Shown piece by piece: positions 43,239-51,986 of a DNA stretch of 64,000 nucleotides. The notes under the pieces were generated by a model. That model saw only the letters and a list, made by a program, of their open reading frames with translations. It was not told the DNA's origin and did no database searches. The stretch's first letter is position 1. The number at the start of each line of letters is the position of its first letter. Source of the DNA: JAENVU01 sp963801105 (GTDB taxonomy: Bacteria > Actinomycetota > Acidimicrobiia > IMCC26256 > JAENVU01); the NCBI GenBank assembly GCA_963801105.1, contig CAWDDH010000003.1, forward strand, positions 744,001-808,000. The letters run 5' to 3'. Made by a program: the position numbers and the translations under genes.

Positions 43239-44441
43239 ATGACTGAATCCGACCGGACCGCCCAGGACCTCACCGTCGACACGGTGCGCGGGATGCTGGG
43301 CGGGGTCATGGACCCCGAGCTGAAGGCGAGCATCGTCGACCTCGGCATGGTCCACGACATCGACGTGGCCGGAGACGGCGGCGTCACGGTGCACATCGCG
43401 CTCACGACGCTCGGGTGCCCACTCCAGGCCGAGATCCGGCGCGAGATCCAGTCCAAGCTCGACGGTCTCCCTGGCGTCACCGACGTGAAGGTCCGTTGGG
43501 TCGAGATGACCCAGGAGCAGAAGTCCGCGGCGATGCAGCGCGCGCGGCTCAACGCGCAGGAGCACGCGCCGACCACCGACATCCCCGCGACCACGCGCGT
43601 GCTCGCGGTCTCGAGCGGCAAGGGCGGCGTCGGCAAGAGCTCGGTCACCGTGAACCTCGCCGCGGCGCTCGCGGCTCGCGGGCTGACCGTCGGCGTGCTC
43701 GACGCGGACATCTGGGGCTTCAGCGTGCCGCGCATGCTCGGCGTCGAGGGCCGGCTGACCGGCGAGGACGGCAAGATCGTCCCGCACCGGCGCGAGGTCG
43801 ACGGCGGCGGCGCGCTCGAGGTCATCTCGATGGGATTCCTCGTCGACGACGAGTCGACCGCGCTGATGTGGCGCGGGCTCATCCTCACGAAGGCCGTCGA
43901 GCAGTTCCTCACCGACGTCCGGTGGGGCGAGCTCGACTACCTCCTCGTGGACATGCCGCCTGGGACCGGCGACGTCCAGATGGGGCTCGCCCGGATGCTG
44001 CCCCAGGCCGAGATGCTCGTGGTCACGACACCGGCGCGCGCAGCGCAGAAGGTCGCGACCCGCGTTGCCGACATGGCGCGGCGCTCCTACATGAAGGTCG
44101 TCGGCGTCGTCGAGAACATGAGCGAGTTCGTCGCGCCCGACGGCCAGCGCTTCGCGCTGTTCGGCACCGGCGGGGGCGCCGCGCTCGCCGAGGAGATCGG
44201 TGCGCCGCTCGTGGCCTCCATCCCCCTCGAACCCGAGGTGTCCGAGGGCGGGGACTCCGGCACGCCGATCGCGCTCGGGGCCCCCGACTCGCCCGCCGGT
44301 GCCGCGTTCCACGCGCTCGCGGCGCACCTGGTCGACGAGCTGCTGCCGCCGGTCGAGATGGCGGGTTGCACCGCCCGCATCTTCGAGTTGCTCGAAGCCC
44401 TCCCGCGCGCCGACGACGCCCCGGCCACCGCACCGACCTGA
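43239..44441 (+). CDS. mrp: Mrp/ApbC-type iron-sulfur cluster carrier ATPase
   Basis: A 400-residue protein. Residues 10-90 are a MIP18/DUF59-like domain (VMDPELKASIVDLGMV, with TTLGCPLQ), and residues 118-400 a ParA-type ATPase with Walker A GKGGVGKSS at 127-135, DADIWGFSVPRML and VDMPPGTGDVQM. Such proteins bind and transfer Fe-S clusters. The CxxC pair common in Mrp of other phyla is absent (ENMSEFVAPDGQRFALFG), as in actinobacterial members. It is divergent from the SufR-like operon and its stop abuts the convergent MBL gene stop by one base. Confidence 0.92.
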   Translation: MTESDRTAQDLTVDTVRGMLGGVMDPELKASIVDLGMVHDIDVAGDGGVTVHIALTTLGCPLQAEIRREIQSKLDGLPGVTDVKVRWVEMTQEQKSAAMQRARLNAQEHAPTTDIPATTRVLAVSSGKGGVGKSSVTVNLAAALAARGLTVGVLDADIWGFSVPRMLGVEGRLTGEDGKIVPHRREVDGGGALEVISMGFLVDDESTALMWRGLILTKAVEQFLTDVRWGELDYLLVDMPPGTGDVQMGLARMLPQAEMLVVTTPARAAQKVATRVADMARRSYMKVVGVVENMSEFVAPDGQRFALFGTGGGAALAEEIGAPLVASIPLEPEVSEGGDSGTPIALGAPDSPAGAAFHALAAHLVDELLPPVEMAGCTARIFELLEALPRADDAPATAPT

Positions 44442-45266
44442 TCAGGCCGCCTGCCACACCCCGCGCTGGTCCCGGCCGGTGACCTTGCCGTCGTCCCGCA
44501 GCTTCTTGAGGTGCGAGTAGATCTGCTTCGCCGCGACGGGCAGCAGCGGCTCGGGCGTCTCGCGGTAGAGCTTCGCGACGATGTCGCTGACCCGCGTCGG
44601 GCCCTTGCGCACGAGCGTGAGCACCTGACGTTCGCGGTCGCGGCGGTGCTGAAGGTACTCGTCGATCCGCGCCCGCGGCTCCTCGATGAGATCCCCGTGG
44701 CCCGGCGCGATCGACCGCAACCGCATCCGGCGAAGCCGTTCGAGGGTCGCGAGGTACTGCGCCATGTCGCCACCGGTCGACGGTGAGACCACCGAGTACA
44801 TACCGCCGAGGATCGTGTCCCCGGTGAAGAGCATCCGCTCCTCCTCGAGGTGGAAGCAGAGGTGGTTGGGCGCGTGCCCGGGCGTGTGGAGCACCTCGAG
44901 CCGGAACTCGGTGCCGTCGATGGTGTCGCCGTCGGCGAGCGCCCGATCGACCTTCACCGACTTCTCGCGCTTCGAGAACGCCAGGATCTCGGCCCCGGTC
45001 GCCTTGGCCAGACGCGTTGCACCGGGTGCGTGGTCGGGATGGGTGTGGGTCAGCACGATCCACCGGATCCGCTCGCGCATCGCGCCGCCGACGATCGCGT
45101 CGGTGTGGACCTTCGACTCCGGACCGGGATCGACGACCGCGACCTCGTCGATGCCCACCAGGTAGGTGTTGGTGCCAGGACCCGTCATGTGGCTCGGGTT
45201 GTCGGCGACGATGCGGCGCACGAGCGGCGACAGGGCACTCGGGACCTCGGGGGTCAGGTCGGGCAC
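44442..45266 (-). CDS. Metallo-beta-lactamase-fold hydrolase with winged-helix tail (LACTB2-like)
   Basis: A 274-residue protein. The metal-binding HTHPDHA motif is at residues 74-80, with further ligands HTPGHAPNH, LFTGDTILGG and PGHGDLIEE in family order. A C-terminal winged helix (RVSDIVAKLYRETPEPLL, then AAKQIYSHLKKL) resembles LACTB2. Known relatives are RNases or glyoxalase II-like hydrolases. I place the start at GTG 45266, 13 bases inside the end of the NUDIX gene. It converges on mrp. Confidence 0.85.
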   Translation of the reverse strand: MPDLTPEVPSALSPLVRRIVADNPSHMTGPGTNTYLVGIDEVAVVDPGPESKVHTDAIVGGAMRERIRWIVLTHTHPDHAPGATRLAKATGAEILAFSKREKSVKVDRALADGDTIDGTEFRLEVLHTPGHAPNHLCFHLEEERMLFTGDTILGGMYSVVSPSTGGDMAQYLATLERLRRMRLRSIAPGHGDLIEEPRARIDEYLQHRRDRERQVLTLVRKGPTRVSDIVAKLYRETPEPLLPVAAKQIYSHLKKLRDDGKVTGRDQRGVWQAA

Positions 45267-46045
45267 GACACCGAACCGTCCCGTGTGACGTCGCCGGGAA
45301 GCGCGATCCGACGGCCCGCGCTCGACTCGGTGACCATCTGGACGCACCCATCGGCATCCGGCTCGTTGCCCCGCCGCGCCGCGTCCAACAGCTCCCCGGC
45401 GGCATCGAATCGGGCCATCGCCTCCAGATTCCGGCGAGTCGGCAGGATCAGGTCGATCGTCCCCTCGTCGGCGGCGGCGAGGGCCGCGGCCGGCCGCACC
45501 CAGGCCGACTCGATCAGCTCGACCTCGTCGTGGCGGTACCGCCCCGGCGGCGCCGGTGCGACGAAGAACCAGGTGTCGTACCGCCGCGGTCCGCCCGGTG
45601 GCGTCACCCAGTGCGAGAACACCTGGAGCTCGTCGGTCGCGAGTACCAGGTCGTGGCGGGCCACGACCCCGGCGAAGTCGGTCTGCCCGGCGTTCAGCGC
45701 GTCGCGCTCGGAGTGGAGCTCCTCGGTGCCACCGTCGACGGGCCGGCCGTGACGGTCGTGGGCCAGGAGGACCCCGGCCTCCTCGAACGTCTCGCGGATC
45801 GCGCCGACGAAGAATCCGAGGCCACCGCCGGCAAGGCCGAGGGCGCGGCTCGCGCGCTCGTCGGTCCAGCTGCGGCTGCGCGTGGCCCACGACTCGTCGC
45901 GATCGTGGTCGTCGACCGCGCCACCCGGGAACAGCGACGCACCCGCGATCCACACCGAATCATGGTTCCGGCGGAGCATGAACACCTCGAGCTCGGGTGC
46001 GTCCCGGACCAGCATCACGGTCGCGGCGTCCCGGGGAATCAGCAC
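45254..46045 (-). CDS. NUDIX hydrolase
   Basis: A 263-residue NUDIX protein from GTG 46045. The NUDIX box is GGGLGFFVGAIRETFEEAGV (REtfEEaG), supplying the Mg-binding Glu residues. N-terminal AATVMLVRD and VFMLRRNHDSVWIAG are the RNA/nucleotide-hydrolase style opening, as in NUDT19-like or coenzyme A diphosphatase proteins, and the C terminus is longer than usual. Substrate unknown. Its end overlaps the MBL gene by 13 bases, so the two are co-transcribed. The 106-base spacer to selA contains the divergent promoters. Confidence 0.87.
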   Translation of the reverse strand: MLIPRDAATVMLVRDAPELEVFMLRRNHDSVWIAGASLFPGGAVDDHDRDESWATRSRSWTDERASRALGLAGGGLGFFVGAIRETFEEAGVLLAHDRHGRPVDGGTEELHSERDALNAGQTDFAGVVARHDLVLATDELQVFSHWVTPPGGPRRYDTWFFVAPAPPGRYRHDEVELIESAWVRPAAALAAADEGTIDLILPTRRNLEAMARFDAAGELLDAARRGNEPDADGCVQMVTESSAGRRIALPGDVTRDGSVSCPT

Positions 46046-46136
46046 CGGCGGGCCGCGCTCGGGAGGGTCACCTCAGGAAGCCTACGACGCCGCGCCTACG
46101 GTGCGACCGCCGTACTCACCGCCCGGTGCGGCCGCG

Positions 46137-46142
46137 TACGCT
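46137..46142 (+). promoter_or_regulatory. Candidate -10 box of selA
   Basis: TACGCT ends nine bases before the ATG at 46152. No ribosome-binding site lies between them, so near-leaderless translation is plausible. Confidence 0.35.
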
Positions 46143-46151
46143 CGGGCGGCG

Positions 46152-47483
46152 ATGGATCCCCGACGTGCCCTTCCCTCGGTGGACCGAGTCCTCCAGGCAC
46201 TCGACGGGCTCCCCCACGACCTGCTCGTCGCCGCGGCGCGGGGCGCGATCGACACCGCCCGCGGCGTCATCGACGGCGGGGGCGAGATCGACGAGGCCGC
46301 GGTGATCGAGCTGGCCCGGAGCGCGGTCGCCGAGCAGCGCTCACGGCTGCTCCGGCCCGTGATCAACGCCACCGGTGTGCTGCTCCATACCAACCTCGGG
46401 CGCGCCCCGATCGGCGTCGACGCCGTCGCCGCGGTCGAAGCCGTCGCCCGCGGCGCGTCGAACCTGGAGCTGCGGATGGACACCGGGGTGCGCGGCTCGC
46501 GCCACGAGCACGCCGGCGCACTGCTCGCCCGTGCGGTCGGTGCCGAGGCCGGGATCGTGGTCAACAACAACGCGGCGGCGGTGCTCCTGAGCCTCGGCGC
46601 ACTCGCGCGCGACCGCGAGGTCGTGGTCTCGCGCGGCGAGCTCGTCGAGATCGGCGGCGGATTCCGGGTCCCCGAGATCATGGCGGAGTCCCGGTGCCGG
46701 CTCGTGGAGGTCGGCACGACCAACCGCACCCGCCGCCGCGACTACGAGCAGGCCGTGACCGACGCCACCGCGCTCCTCCTCAAGGTGCACGCGTCGAACT
46801 ACCGGATGGTGGGGTTCACCGAGGCCGCGACCGTCGCCGAGCTCGGCGGCCTCGGCCCGACCGTGATGGTCGATGCCGGGTCGGGACTGCTCGACGAGAC
46901 CACCCCGTGGTTGCCCGAGCACCCGACCTGGCTGCGCGACGAGCCGGGCGTCCGCCAGGCGATCGCGGCGGGCGCCGGGGTCGTGACGTTCTCCGGCGAC
47001 AAGCTGCTCGGCGGGCCCCAGGCCGGCGTGATCGTCGGCCGCGCCGACCTCGTGACGCGGATCGCCCGCCATCCCCTCGCCCGCGCCATGCGCGCCGACA
47101 AGATGACGCTGGCGGCCCTTCAGCAGGTAGCGCTCGCCTACCTCTCCGGCGACGCGACCGACATCCCGCTCTGGCGGATGGCCACCACGAGCACCGACGC
47201 GCTCCAGGTCCGAGCCGAGGCGATCGCGGCCGCGGTCCCCGGCGTCCGCGTGCTCGCGACCGAGGCCGTGGCAGGGGGAGGATCGCTGCCCGGACTCACG
47301 ATCCCCTCGGTCGGCGTGGCCCTCGTGCTCCCCGACGTGCGGGGCGGGCTCGTCGCCCTCCGGCACGACGGCGTCGTCGCCCGGGCCGAGTCGCACACGA
47401 TCGTCTGCGATCTGCGCAGCGTCGACCCCGACGACGACGACACGCTCACGCGCGCGCTCGCTCGCGCCGCTTCTGCGAGCTGA
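46152..47483 (+). CDS. selA: L-seryl-tRNA(Sec) selenium transferase
   Basis: A 443-residue PLP enzyme (about 460 in Escherichia coli) that converts seryl-tRNA(Sec) to selenocysteinyl-tRNA(Sec). The ATG at 46152 is 9 bases behind a TACGCT box. Sel-A signature stretches are RLLRPVINATGVLLHTNLGRAP, NNNAAAVLL, VEVGTTNRTRRRDYE and KVHASNYRMVGF. The Schiff-base Lys is Lys284 in TFSGDKLLGGPQAG. It is co-transcribed with selB (TGATG junction). The tRNA substrate is encoded at 13334. SelD, which makes selenophosphate, is not in the window. Confidence 0.95.
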   Translation: MDPRRALPSVDRVLQALDGLPHDLLVAAARGAIDTARGVIDGGGEIDEAAVIELARSAVAEQRSRLLRPVINATGVLLHTNLGRAPIGVDAVAAVEAVARGASNLELRMDTGVRGSRHEHAGALLARAVGAEAGIVVNNNAAAVLLSLGALARDREVVVSRGELVEIGGGFRVPEIMAESRCRLVEVGTTNRTRRRDYEQAVTDATALLLKVHASNYRMVGFTEAATVAELGGLGPTVMVDAGSGLLDETTPWLPEHPTWLRDEPGVRQAIAAGAGVVTFSGDKLLGGPQAGVIVGRADLVTRIARHPLARAMRADKMTLAALQQVALAYLSGDATDIPLWRMATTSTDALQVRAEAIAAAVPGVRVLATEAVAGGGSLPGLTIPSVGVALVLPDVRGGLVALRHDGVVARAESHTIVCDLRSVDPDDDDTLTRALARAASAS

Positions 47484-49261
47484 TGCGCGCCGTCGCGACC
47501 GCGGGTCACGTCGACCACGGCAAGTCGACCCTCGTCGCGGCCCTGACCGGCACCGACCCTGACCGGTTCCCCGAGGAGAAGGCGCGCGGGCTGACGATCG
47601 ATCTCGGGTTCGCGTTCTGCGAGCTGCCATCGGGCGTCGAGGTCGGGTTCGTCGACGTTCCCGGACACACCCGGTTCGTCAAGAACATGCTCGCCGGGGT
47701 CGGGGCCGTGGAGGTCGCCGTCCTCGTCGTCGCCGCGAACGAGGGCTGGAAGCCCCAGAGCGAGGAGCATCTGCGCATCCTCGAGCTCCTCGACGTCGGC
47801 CACGGAATCGTCGTGCTGTCCAAGGCCGACCTCGTCGACGACGAGACGCTCGCGATCGCCCGGCTCGACGTCGAGGACCACCTCACCGGCACCGCCTTCG
47901 CCGCGCTCGAGATCGTCGCCTGCGACGCCCGTTCGGGCCGCGGACTCGAGGACGTCCGTGCCGCGCTCGACCGTGCCCTCGCGGCGGCTCCCGCACCGCG
48001 CGACGCCGACCGGCCGCGCCTGTGGATCGACCGCGTGTTCAGCGCCAAGGGGGCCGGCACGGTGGTCACCGGCACGCTCACCGGCGGCGTGATCGCGGTG
48101 GACGACGAGCTGCTCGCCGGGGGGATCCCGGTCCGGGTCCGGGGCATCCAGCGCCACGGGACGGAAGCGCGTCAGGGTGAGCCCGGAGCGCGCGTGGCCC
48201 TCAACCTGGCGGGGGTGAGCCACGACCGGCTCACCCGCGGCGATGCGGTCGTGCGGGCCGGCCAGTGGCTCGACGTCGGCGTGGTCGACGTGGCCCTGAC
48301 CGTGCTCCCCGAGCTGAGCCTCGCGCGGCGCCGGCGACTGGCGGCCGCGGTCGGATCGGGCGAGCAGCCGGTCTGGTGCCGACGCCTCGACGAGCGCTTC
48401 GCCCGGTTGCGGTTCGACCGGCCCGTCCCCCTCGCGCCCGGCGACCGGATCGTGCTGCGCGATCCCGGGGCGGGGCGGACCGTCGCCGGCGCCGAGGTGC
48501 TCGACGTGAGCCCCACCCGCCGCGCCGTCGACGCACCGGAGCGACTCGCTCGCCCCCTCGGGGCGCGGCTGCTCGCCGACGGGTGGGTACGCGCCGATGC
48601 GCTCGGTGCGTACAGCGGGCTGGCGACCGACGCCGCCGAGGCGGCCGTTGCGGCCGTGGGGGCCGAGGTCATCGGCGACTGGCGCGTCGACCCGGCCGTG
48701 GCCGGGGCGGTCCGGAACGACGTCCACGAGCGGGTCCGGGCCCACCACCGGGCGCAGCCGACCGATCCGGGGATCGCGGTCGGCGCGCTGGGCTCGGCCA
48801 CCGGCCTCGACGCCGAGCGGATCGAGGCGCTGCTCTCAGGGGACGCCGAAGTCGTCCTGGAGCACGGCCGGGTCCGCGACCGGGGACACCACGACCGCGC
48901 CTCGGACTCCGACGCGGGGCGGACGCTCCTCGCCACACTCGACGCGAACCCGTTCGCCCCACCGCCTGCGACCGACCGCGGACTCGTCCGCGCGCTGGTC
49001 CGGGAGGGGGCGGTCGTGGACCTCGACGGCATCACGTTCTCCACCGGTGCGATCGAGTCCGCCCGCACGCTCGTCGTGGAAGCCATGCGCACGCGGGGCT
49101 CGCTGACCATCGCCGACGCCCGGGACCTGCTCGGGAGCACACGCAAGTACGTGGTCCCGATCATGAGCCACCTCGACGCGACGGGCGTGACCCGCCGGCG
49201 CGGCGACGACCGGATCCCCGGCCCGCGCTCGGGCCTCGCCGATCCGGATCCCGTGGGCTAG
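47483..49261 (+). CDS. selB: Selenocysteine-specific translation elongation factor SelB
   Basis: A 592-residue GTPase starting at ATG 47483, whose A is shared with the selA TGA (TGATG). G1 is GHVDHGKST at residues 8-16, G3 is DVPGH and G4 SKAD. The EF-Tu-like domains are followed by a C-terminal region of four winged helices (from about residue 350: ADALGAYSGLATDAAEA onward) that reads the SECIS hairpin of the mRNA. It delivers Sec-tRNA to UGA. The protein is about 20 residues shorter than in E. coli. The 3' end overlaps convergent whiB by four bases. Confidence 0.95.
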   Translation: MRAVATAGHVDHGKSTLVAALTGTDPDRFPEEKARGLTIDLGFAFCELPSGVEVGFVDVPGHTRFVKNMLAGVGAVEVAVLVVAANEGWKPQSEEHLRILELLDVGHGIVVLSKADLVDDETLAIARLDVEDHLTGTAFAALEIVACDARSGRGLEDVRAALDRALAAAPAPRDADRPRLWIDRVFSAKGAGTVVTGTLTGGVIAVDDELLAGGIPVRVRGIQRHGTEARQGEPGARVALNLAGVSHDRLTRGDAVVRAGQWLDVGVVDVALTVLPELSLARRRRLAAAVGSGEQPVWCRRLDERFARLRFDRPVPLAPGDRIVLRDPGAGRTVAGAEVLDVSPTRRAVDAPERLARPLGARLLADGWVRADALGAYSGLATDAAEAAVAAVGAEVIGDWRVDPAVAGAVRNDVHERVRAHHRAQPTDPGIAVGALGSATGLDAERIEALLSGDAEVVLEHGRVRDRGHHDRASDSDAGRTLLATLDANPFAPPPATDRGLVRALVREGAVVDLDGITFSTGAIESARTLVVEAMRTRGSLTIADARDLLGSTRKYVVPIMSHLDATGVTRRRGDDRIPGPRSGLADPDPVG

Positions 49262-49521
49262 CGGGTGCGCGAGGCGAGCAGCTCCGAGCGCTCGGCCTCG
49301 TTCAGCCCGCCCCAGATGCCGTGGGGCTCCTTGATGGACAGCGCGTACTCGAGGCACTCCGTGCGCACGACGCAGTCGCTGCAGATCACTTTGGCCCGGG
49401 CCTCGCGCAGCTCACGCTGATCTCGCCGCTCGCCGCTCGCCGGCGGGAAGAAGACGCTCGACCGCGGGCCGCGGCACGCTGCCTTGACCTGCCAGACCTC
49501 GTTGGCCGTACCGACGCTCAC
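49258..49521 (-). CDS. WhiB-family iron-sulfur regulator
   Basis: An 87-residue WhiB-like protein starting at GTG 49521, with GGGAGG upstream. The four cluster ligands are Cys16 (AACRG), Cys47, Cys50 and Cys56 (ICSDCVVRTEC), and the GIWGG turn at residues 68-72 precedes a basic helix, as in all Wbl proteins. These proteins hold a [4Fe-4S] cluster and pair with sigma factors. Which WhiB paralogue this is (1-7) cannot be told by eye; the C terminus resembles the WhiB1/WhiB2 type. In mycobacteria the whiB4 gene is next to Rv3679/Rv3680-type ATPases, and here an ATPase pair follows nearby. Confidence 0.92.
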   Translation of the reverse strand: MSVGTANEVWQVKAACRGPRSSVFFPPASGERRDQRELREARAKVICSDCVVRTECLEYALSIKEPHGIWGGLNEAERSELLASRTR

Positions 49522-49664
49522 CGCTCCCCTCCCGCAGGGTCGCCTCGGACCGTCCGCCACGGCCCGTCCAGCGAACCTACTCCCGGGGTGAGACAGGCCA
49601 CAAGAGCCCGGTTTCACGGGCTCTGACGGCATCCTGAGCCCCGAGCGACGGGCCCATGGGCAGA

Positions 49665-51053
49665 TCACCCCCGGGACTTGGGCTCGCGGTAATCCCGGGC
49701 GGCACCCTCCTCGGGCTCCACCTCCAGCACGAGCCCGTCGACCTCGACGACCCGGATCGCGGCCCCCGCGGGAATGGGCGTCGCCCGGTTGGTGCGGGCC
49801 CGCCACCGCGCGCCCCGGAGCACGACCACGCCGTCCGGCGCGATCTCCACCGCCGCCTCGCCGGTCTCACCGACGAACTCCTCCCGCCCGATCGTGGGCG
49901 TCGAGAACCGGGAGCGCACCGCGACGGGCATGGCCGCGAGGAAGAAGGCGACCGTCAGCACGACCACGACCAGGACGACCCACCAGTAGACGTCCAGGCG
50001 GGGCGAGCCACCGTAGAGGAACAACGTGCCCACCACGAGGAGGACGGTCCCGATCACGGTCCAGGAGTACGCGCGACCGGCCTGGACGTCGACGGCGTAG
50101 CCGAACATCGCGAGGAAGATCAGCACCAGGGCCCACCAGGTGACCGGCAGGTGCGAGAAGCCCACGAACGCGCCGACGAGCGCGACGGCTCCCGTCCCGC
50201 CCGCGAGCCCGATCGAGATCGTGAAGAACTCGAAGACGATCAGCGCGAGCCCGACGACGAGGAGGAAGTAGGCGATCGACGGGCTCGTGAGGGTATGCAC
50301 CGCCTGGCCGACGAGATCCAGCTTGCGGAAGCGGATCGCATCGGCAGGCTGGCGGCGGCGGCCCGCGCCGGTGCCGACGACCGTCGCGGTGTGGAGGGTG
50401 GCCGGACCCGCCGCGGTGGTCACCGTCTCGCCGTCGAGCGCCACCAGGAGGTCGCCGATCGTCGCGCACCCCGGCGCCACCGACTTTGCGCACGGCGCAT
50501 CGGTGACCTTCCGAGCGGCGGCCTGCGTGGCGCTCAACGAGCGGTGCTCGATCGCGGCCGCCGGGGTTCCGCGGGCGAACGAGCCGTCGAGCGTGGCGGT
50601 GTCGTCGAGGGCGACCGGGTCGATCGGCCCGATGCTGGAGCCGTTCGACACGGCGACCACCGACGCCTGCAACGCCGCCAGCGCGGCGAGCCCGCGCGCC
50701 TTCGAGCCCGACGGGCCCACCCAGGCGACCACCGGGACCCGAGAGCGCCGGATCGCTCGCAGCACCCGGCCGGCGCCGACGTCGACCGCACCGCCGGAGT
50801 TGAACGTGATCAGCAGTACCTCGGCGTGATCGCGGTTCGCGGCCTGCACCGCGCTCACGATGAGGTCCGCGTTGGGCGGGTCGACGAGGCCCTCGATCTG
50901 GATCACGTCGATGGTCCCACCGGACTTCGGCGCCGCCCCGGCCGGCACCGCGACCGTCGCGAGCAACAGGCCGAGGCCGAGCACGCCGACGGCGACGCGT
51001 CGGAGGTACGGCCGACGTACTCCCGTAGGCTCCGGTCGATGGAGCTGGCTCAC
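49665..51053 (-). CDS. NfeD-like membrane-bound ClpP-class protease/flotillin-partner protein
   Basis: A 462-residue protein. The N terminus from GTG 51053 (MSQLHRPEPTGVRRPYLRRV, then VAVGVLGLGLLLATVAVPAGA) is a well-formed signal peptide with an Arg-rich head, which is why I prefer it to the inner GTG 50984. The first half is a ClpP/crotonase-like domain (DVIQIEGLVDPPNADLI, FNSGGAVD, VAWVGPSGSKARGL); the second has about four membrane helices and a C-terminal OB-like NfeD domain (GETGEAAVEIAPDGVVVL). Long NfeD proteins cleave or support stomatin/flotillin. Its 5' end overlaps the divergent ATPase gene by 15 bases. Confidence 0.8.
   Translation of the reverse strand: MSQLHRPEPTGVRRPYLRRVAVGVLGLGLLLATVAVPAGAAPKSGGTIDVIQIEGLVDPPNADLIVSAVQAANRDHAEVLLITFNSGGAVDVGAGRVLRAIRRSRVPVVAWVGPSGSKARGLAALAALQASVVAVSNGSSIGPIDPVALDDTATLDGSFARGTPAAAIEHRSLSATQAAARKVTDAPCAKSVAPGCATIGDLLVALDGETVTTAAGPATLHTATVVGTGAGRRRQPADAIRFRKLDLVGQAVHTLTSPSIAYFLLVVGLALIVFEFFTISIGLAGGTGAVALVGAFVGFSHLPVTWWALVLIFLAMFGYAVDVQAGRAYSWTVIGTVLLVVGTLFLYGGSPRLDVYWWVVLVVVVLTVAFFLAAMPVAVRSRFSTPTIGREEFVGETGEAAVEIAPDGVVVLRGARWRARTNRATPIPAGAAIRVVEVDGLVLEVEPEEGAARDYREPKSRG
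51026..51031 (+). promoter_or_regulatory. Candidate -10 box, leaderless ArsA-like gene
   Basis: TAGGCT is seven bases before ATG 51039. It overlaps the 5' end of the nfeD coding frame on the other strand, so the two genes share promoter and coding bases. Confidence 0.45.
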
Positions 51054-51986
51054 TTCTGCTCCACCTCCCGGGTGGTCATCGTGGCGGGCAAGGGGGGTGT
51101 CGGCAAGACCACCGTCTCGGCGACCCTGGCCGTCGCGGCCGCGCGGGCCGGCATGAGCGTGCTGATCGTGGAGGTCGAGGGCAAATCGGGGTTGCCGACG
51201 GCCTTCGGCCGCCCGCACCTCGGGTACGAGGAGACCGAGCTGGCGGCGAACGTGCGCGGCCGCACCCTCACGCCCGACGCGGCACTGCGTGACTGGCTCG
51301 AGGGCAACGGCCTGAAGCGGATCTCCAAGCGGCTCGTCCAGACCGGGGCCCTCGACGTGATCGCCACGGCGGTGCCGGGCATGAAGGACATCCTGGTGCT
51401 CGGCAAGGTGAAGAGTCTGGAACAGCAGCGCGTGGCGGATCTGATCGTGGTCGACGCGCCCGCCGCCGGGCACGCCATCACCTTCCTCACCTCGGCGCAG
51501 GGCCTCCTCGACGCGGTCACGGTCGGTCCCGTCCGCAGGCAGGCGGCCGACGTCGTCGAGCTGCTCGCCGACCCGAGCCGGTGCCAGGTCCTGCTCGTGA
51601 CCCTGCCCGAGGAGACGCCGGTGAACGAGGTGATCGACACCGCGTTCGCCATCGAGGACCGCGTGGGCGTCCACCTCGGCCCCGTCGTCGTCAACGCGTG
51701 CTACGAGGAGCTCGGGCTCACCGAGGCCGACTCCACCGCGGCCGCCGCGCAACACGACGCCGCGCTCCTCGACGTGTTCGTCTCCGACCGGGAGGCACAC
51801 GACCTCGCCGCGGCGGCGGCGTTCCGCGCCGAACGGGCCGAGATCCAGCGCAAGCAGGCGGACCGGCTGGCCGAGCAGCTCCCGCTCCCCCAGATCCGGT
51901 TGCCGTTCGAGTTCAGCGCCGAGCTGGGTGTCGCCGAGATCGGCGCGCTCGCCGACGCGTTCACTGCCGGGATCGAGCAGCTGTGA
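51039..51986 (+). CDS. ArsA/Get3-family ATPase, first of a pair
   Basis: A 315-residue P-loop ATPase with a deviant Walker A, GKGGVGKTT at residues 17-25. Switch segment VVDAPAAGHAITFL, the EVEGKSGLPTAFG region and the RLPFEFSAELG C terminus match the Rv3679 family. These resemble the eukaryotic Get3 tail-anchored-protein factor and arsenic pump ATPase; no ArsB pump is nearby. A GTGA overlap joins it to the next gene, and the two probably form one heterodimer, as in mycobacteria. The ATG at 51039 is behind a TAGGCT box. Confidence 0.85.
   Translation: MELAHFCSTSRVVIVAGKGGVGKTTVSATLAVAAARAGMSVLIVEVEGKSGLPTAFGRPHLGYEETELAANVRGRTLTPDAALRDWLEGNGLKRISKRLVQTGALDVIATAVPGMKDILVLGKVKSLEQQRVADLIVVDAPAAGHAITFLTSAQGLLDAVTVGPVRRQAADVVELLADPSRCQVLLVTLPEETPVNEVIDTAFAIEDRVGVHLGPVVVNACYEELGLTEADSTAAAAQHDAALLDVFVSDREAHDLAAAAAFRAERAEIQRKQADRLAEQLPLPQIRLPFEFSAELGVAEIGALADAFTAGIEQL

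Noticed and set aside
45017..47482. Open frame extending selB upstream to 45017.
   Set aside because: It reads through the MBL, NUDIX and selA genes in another frame. The SelB G1 motif begins a few residues after ATG 47483, so that is the start.
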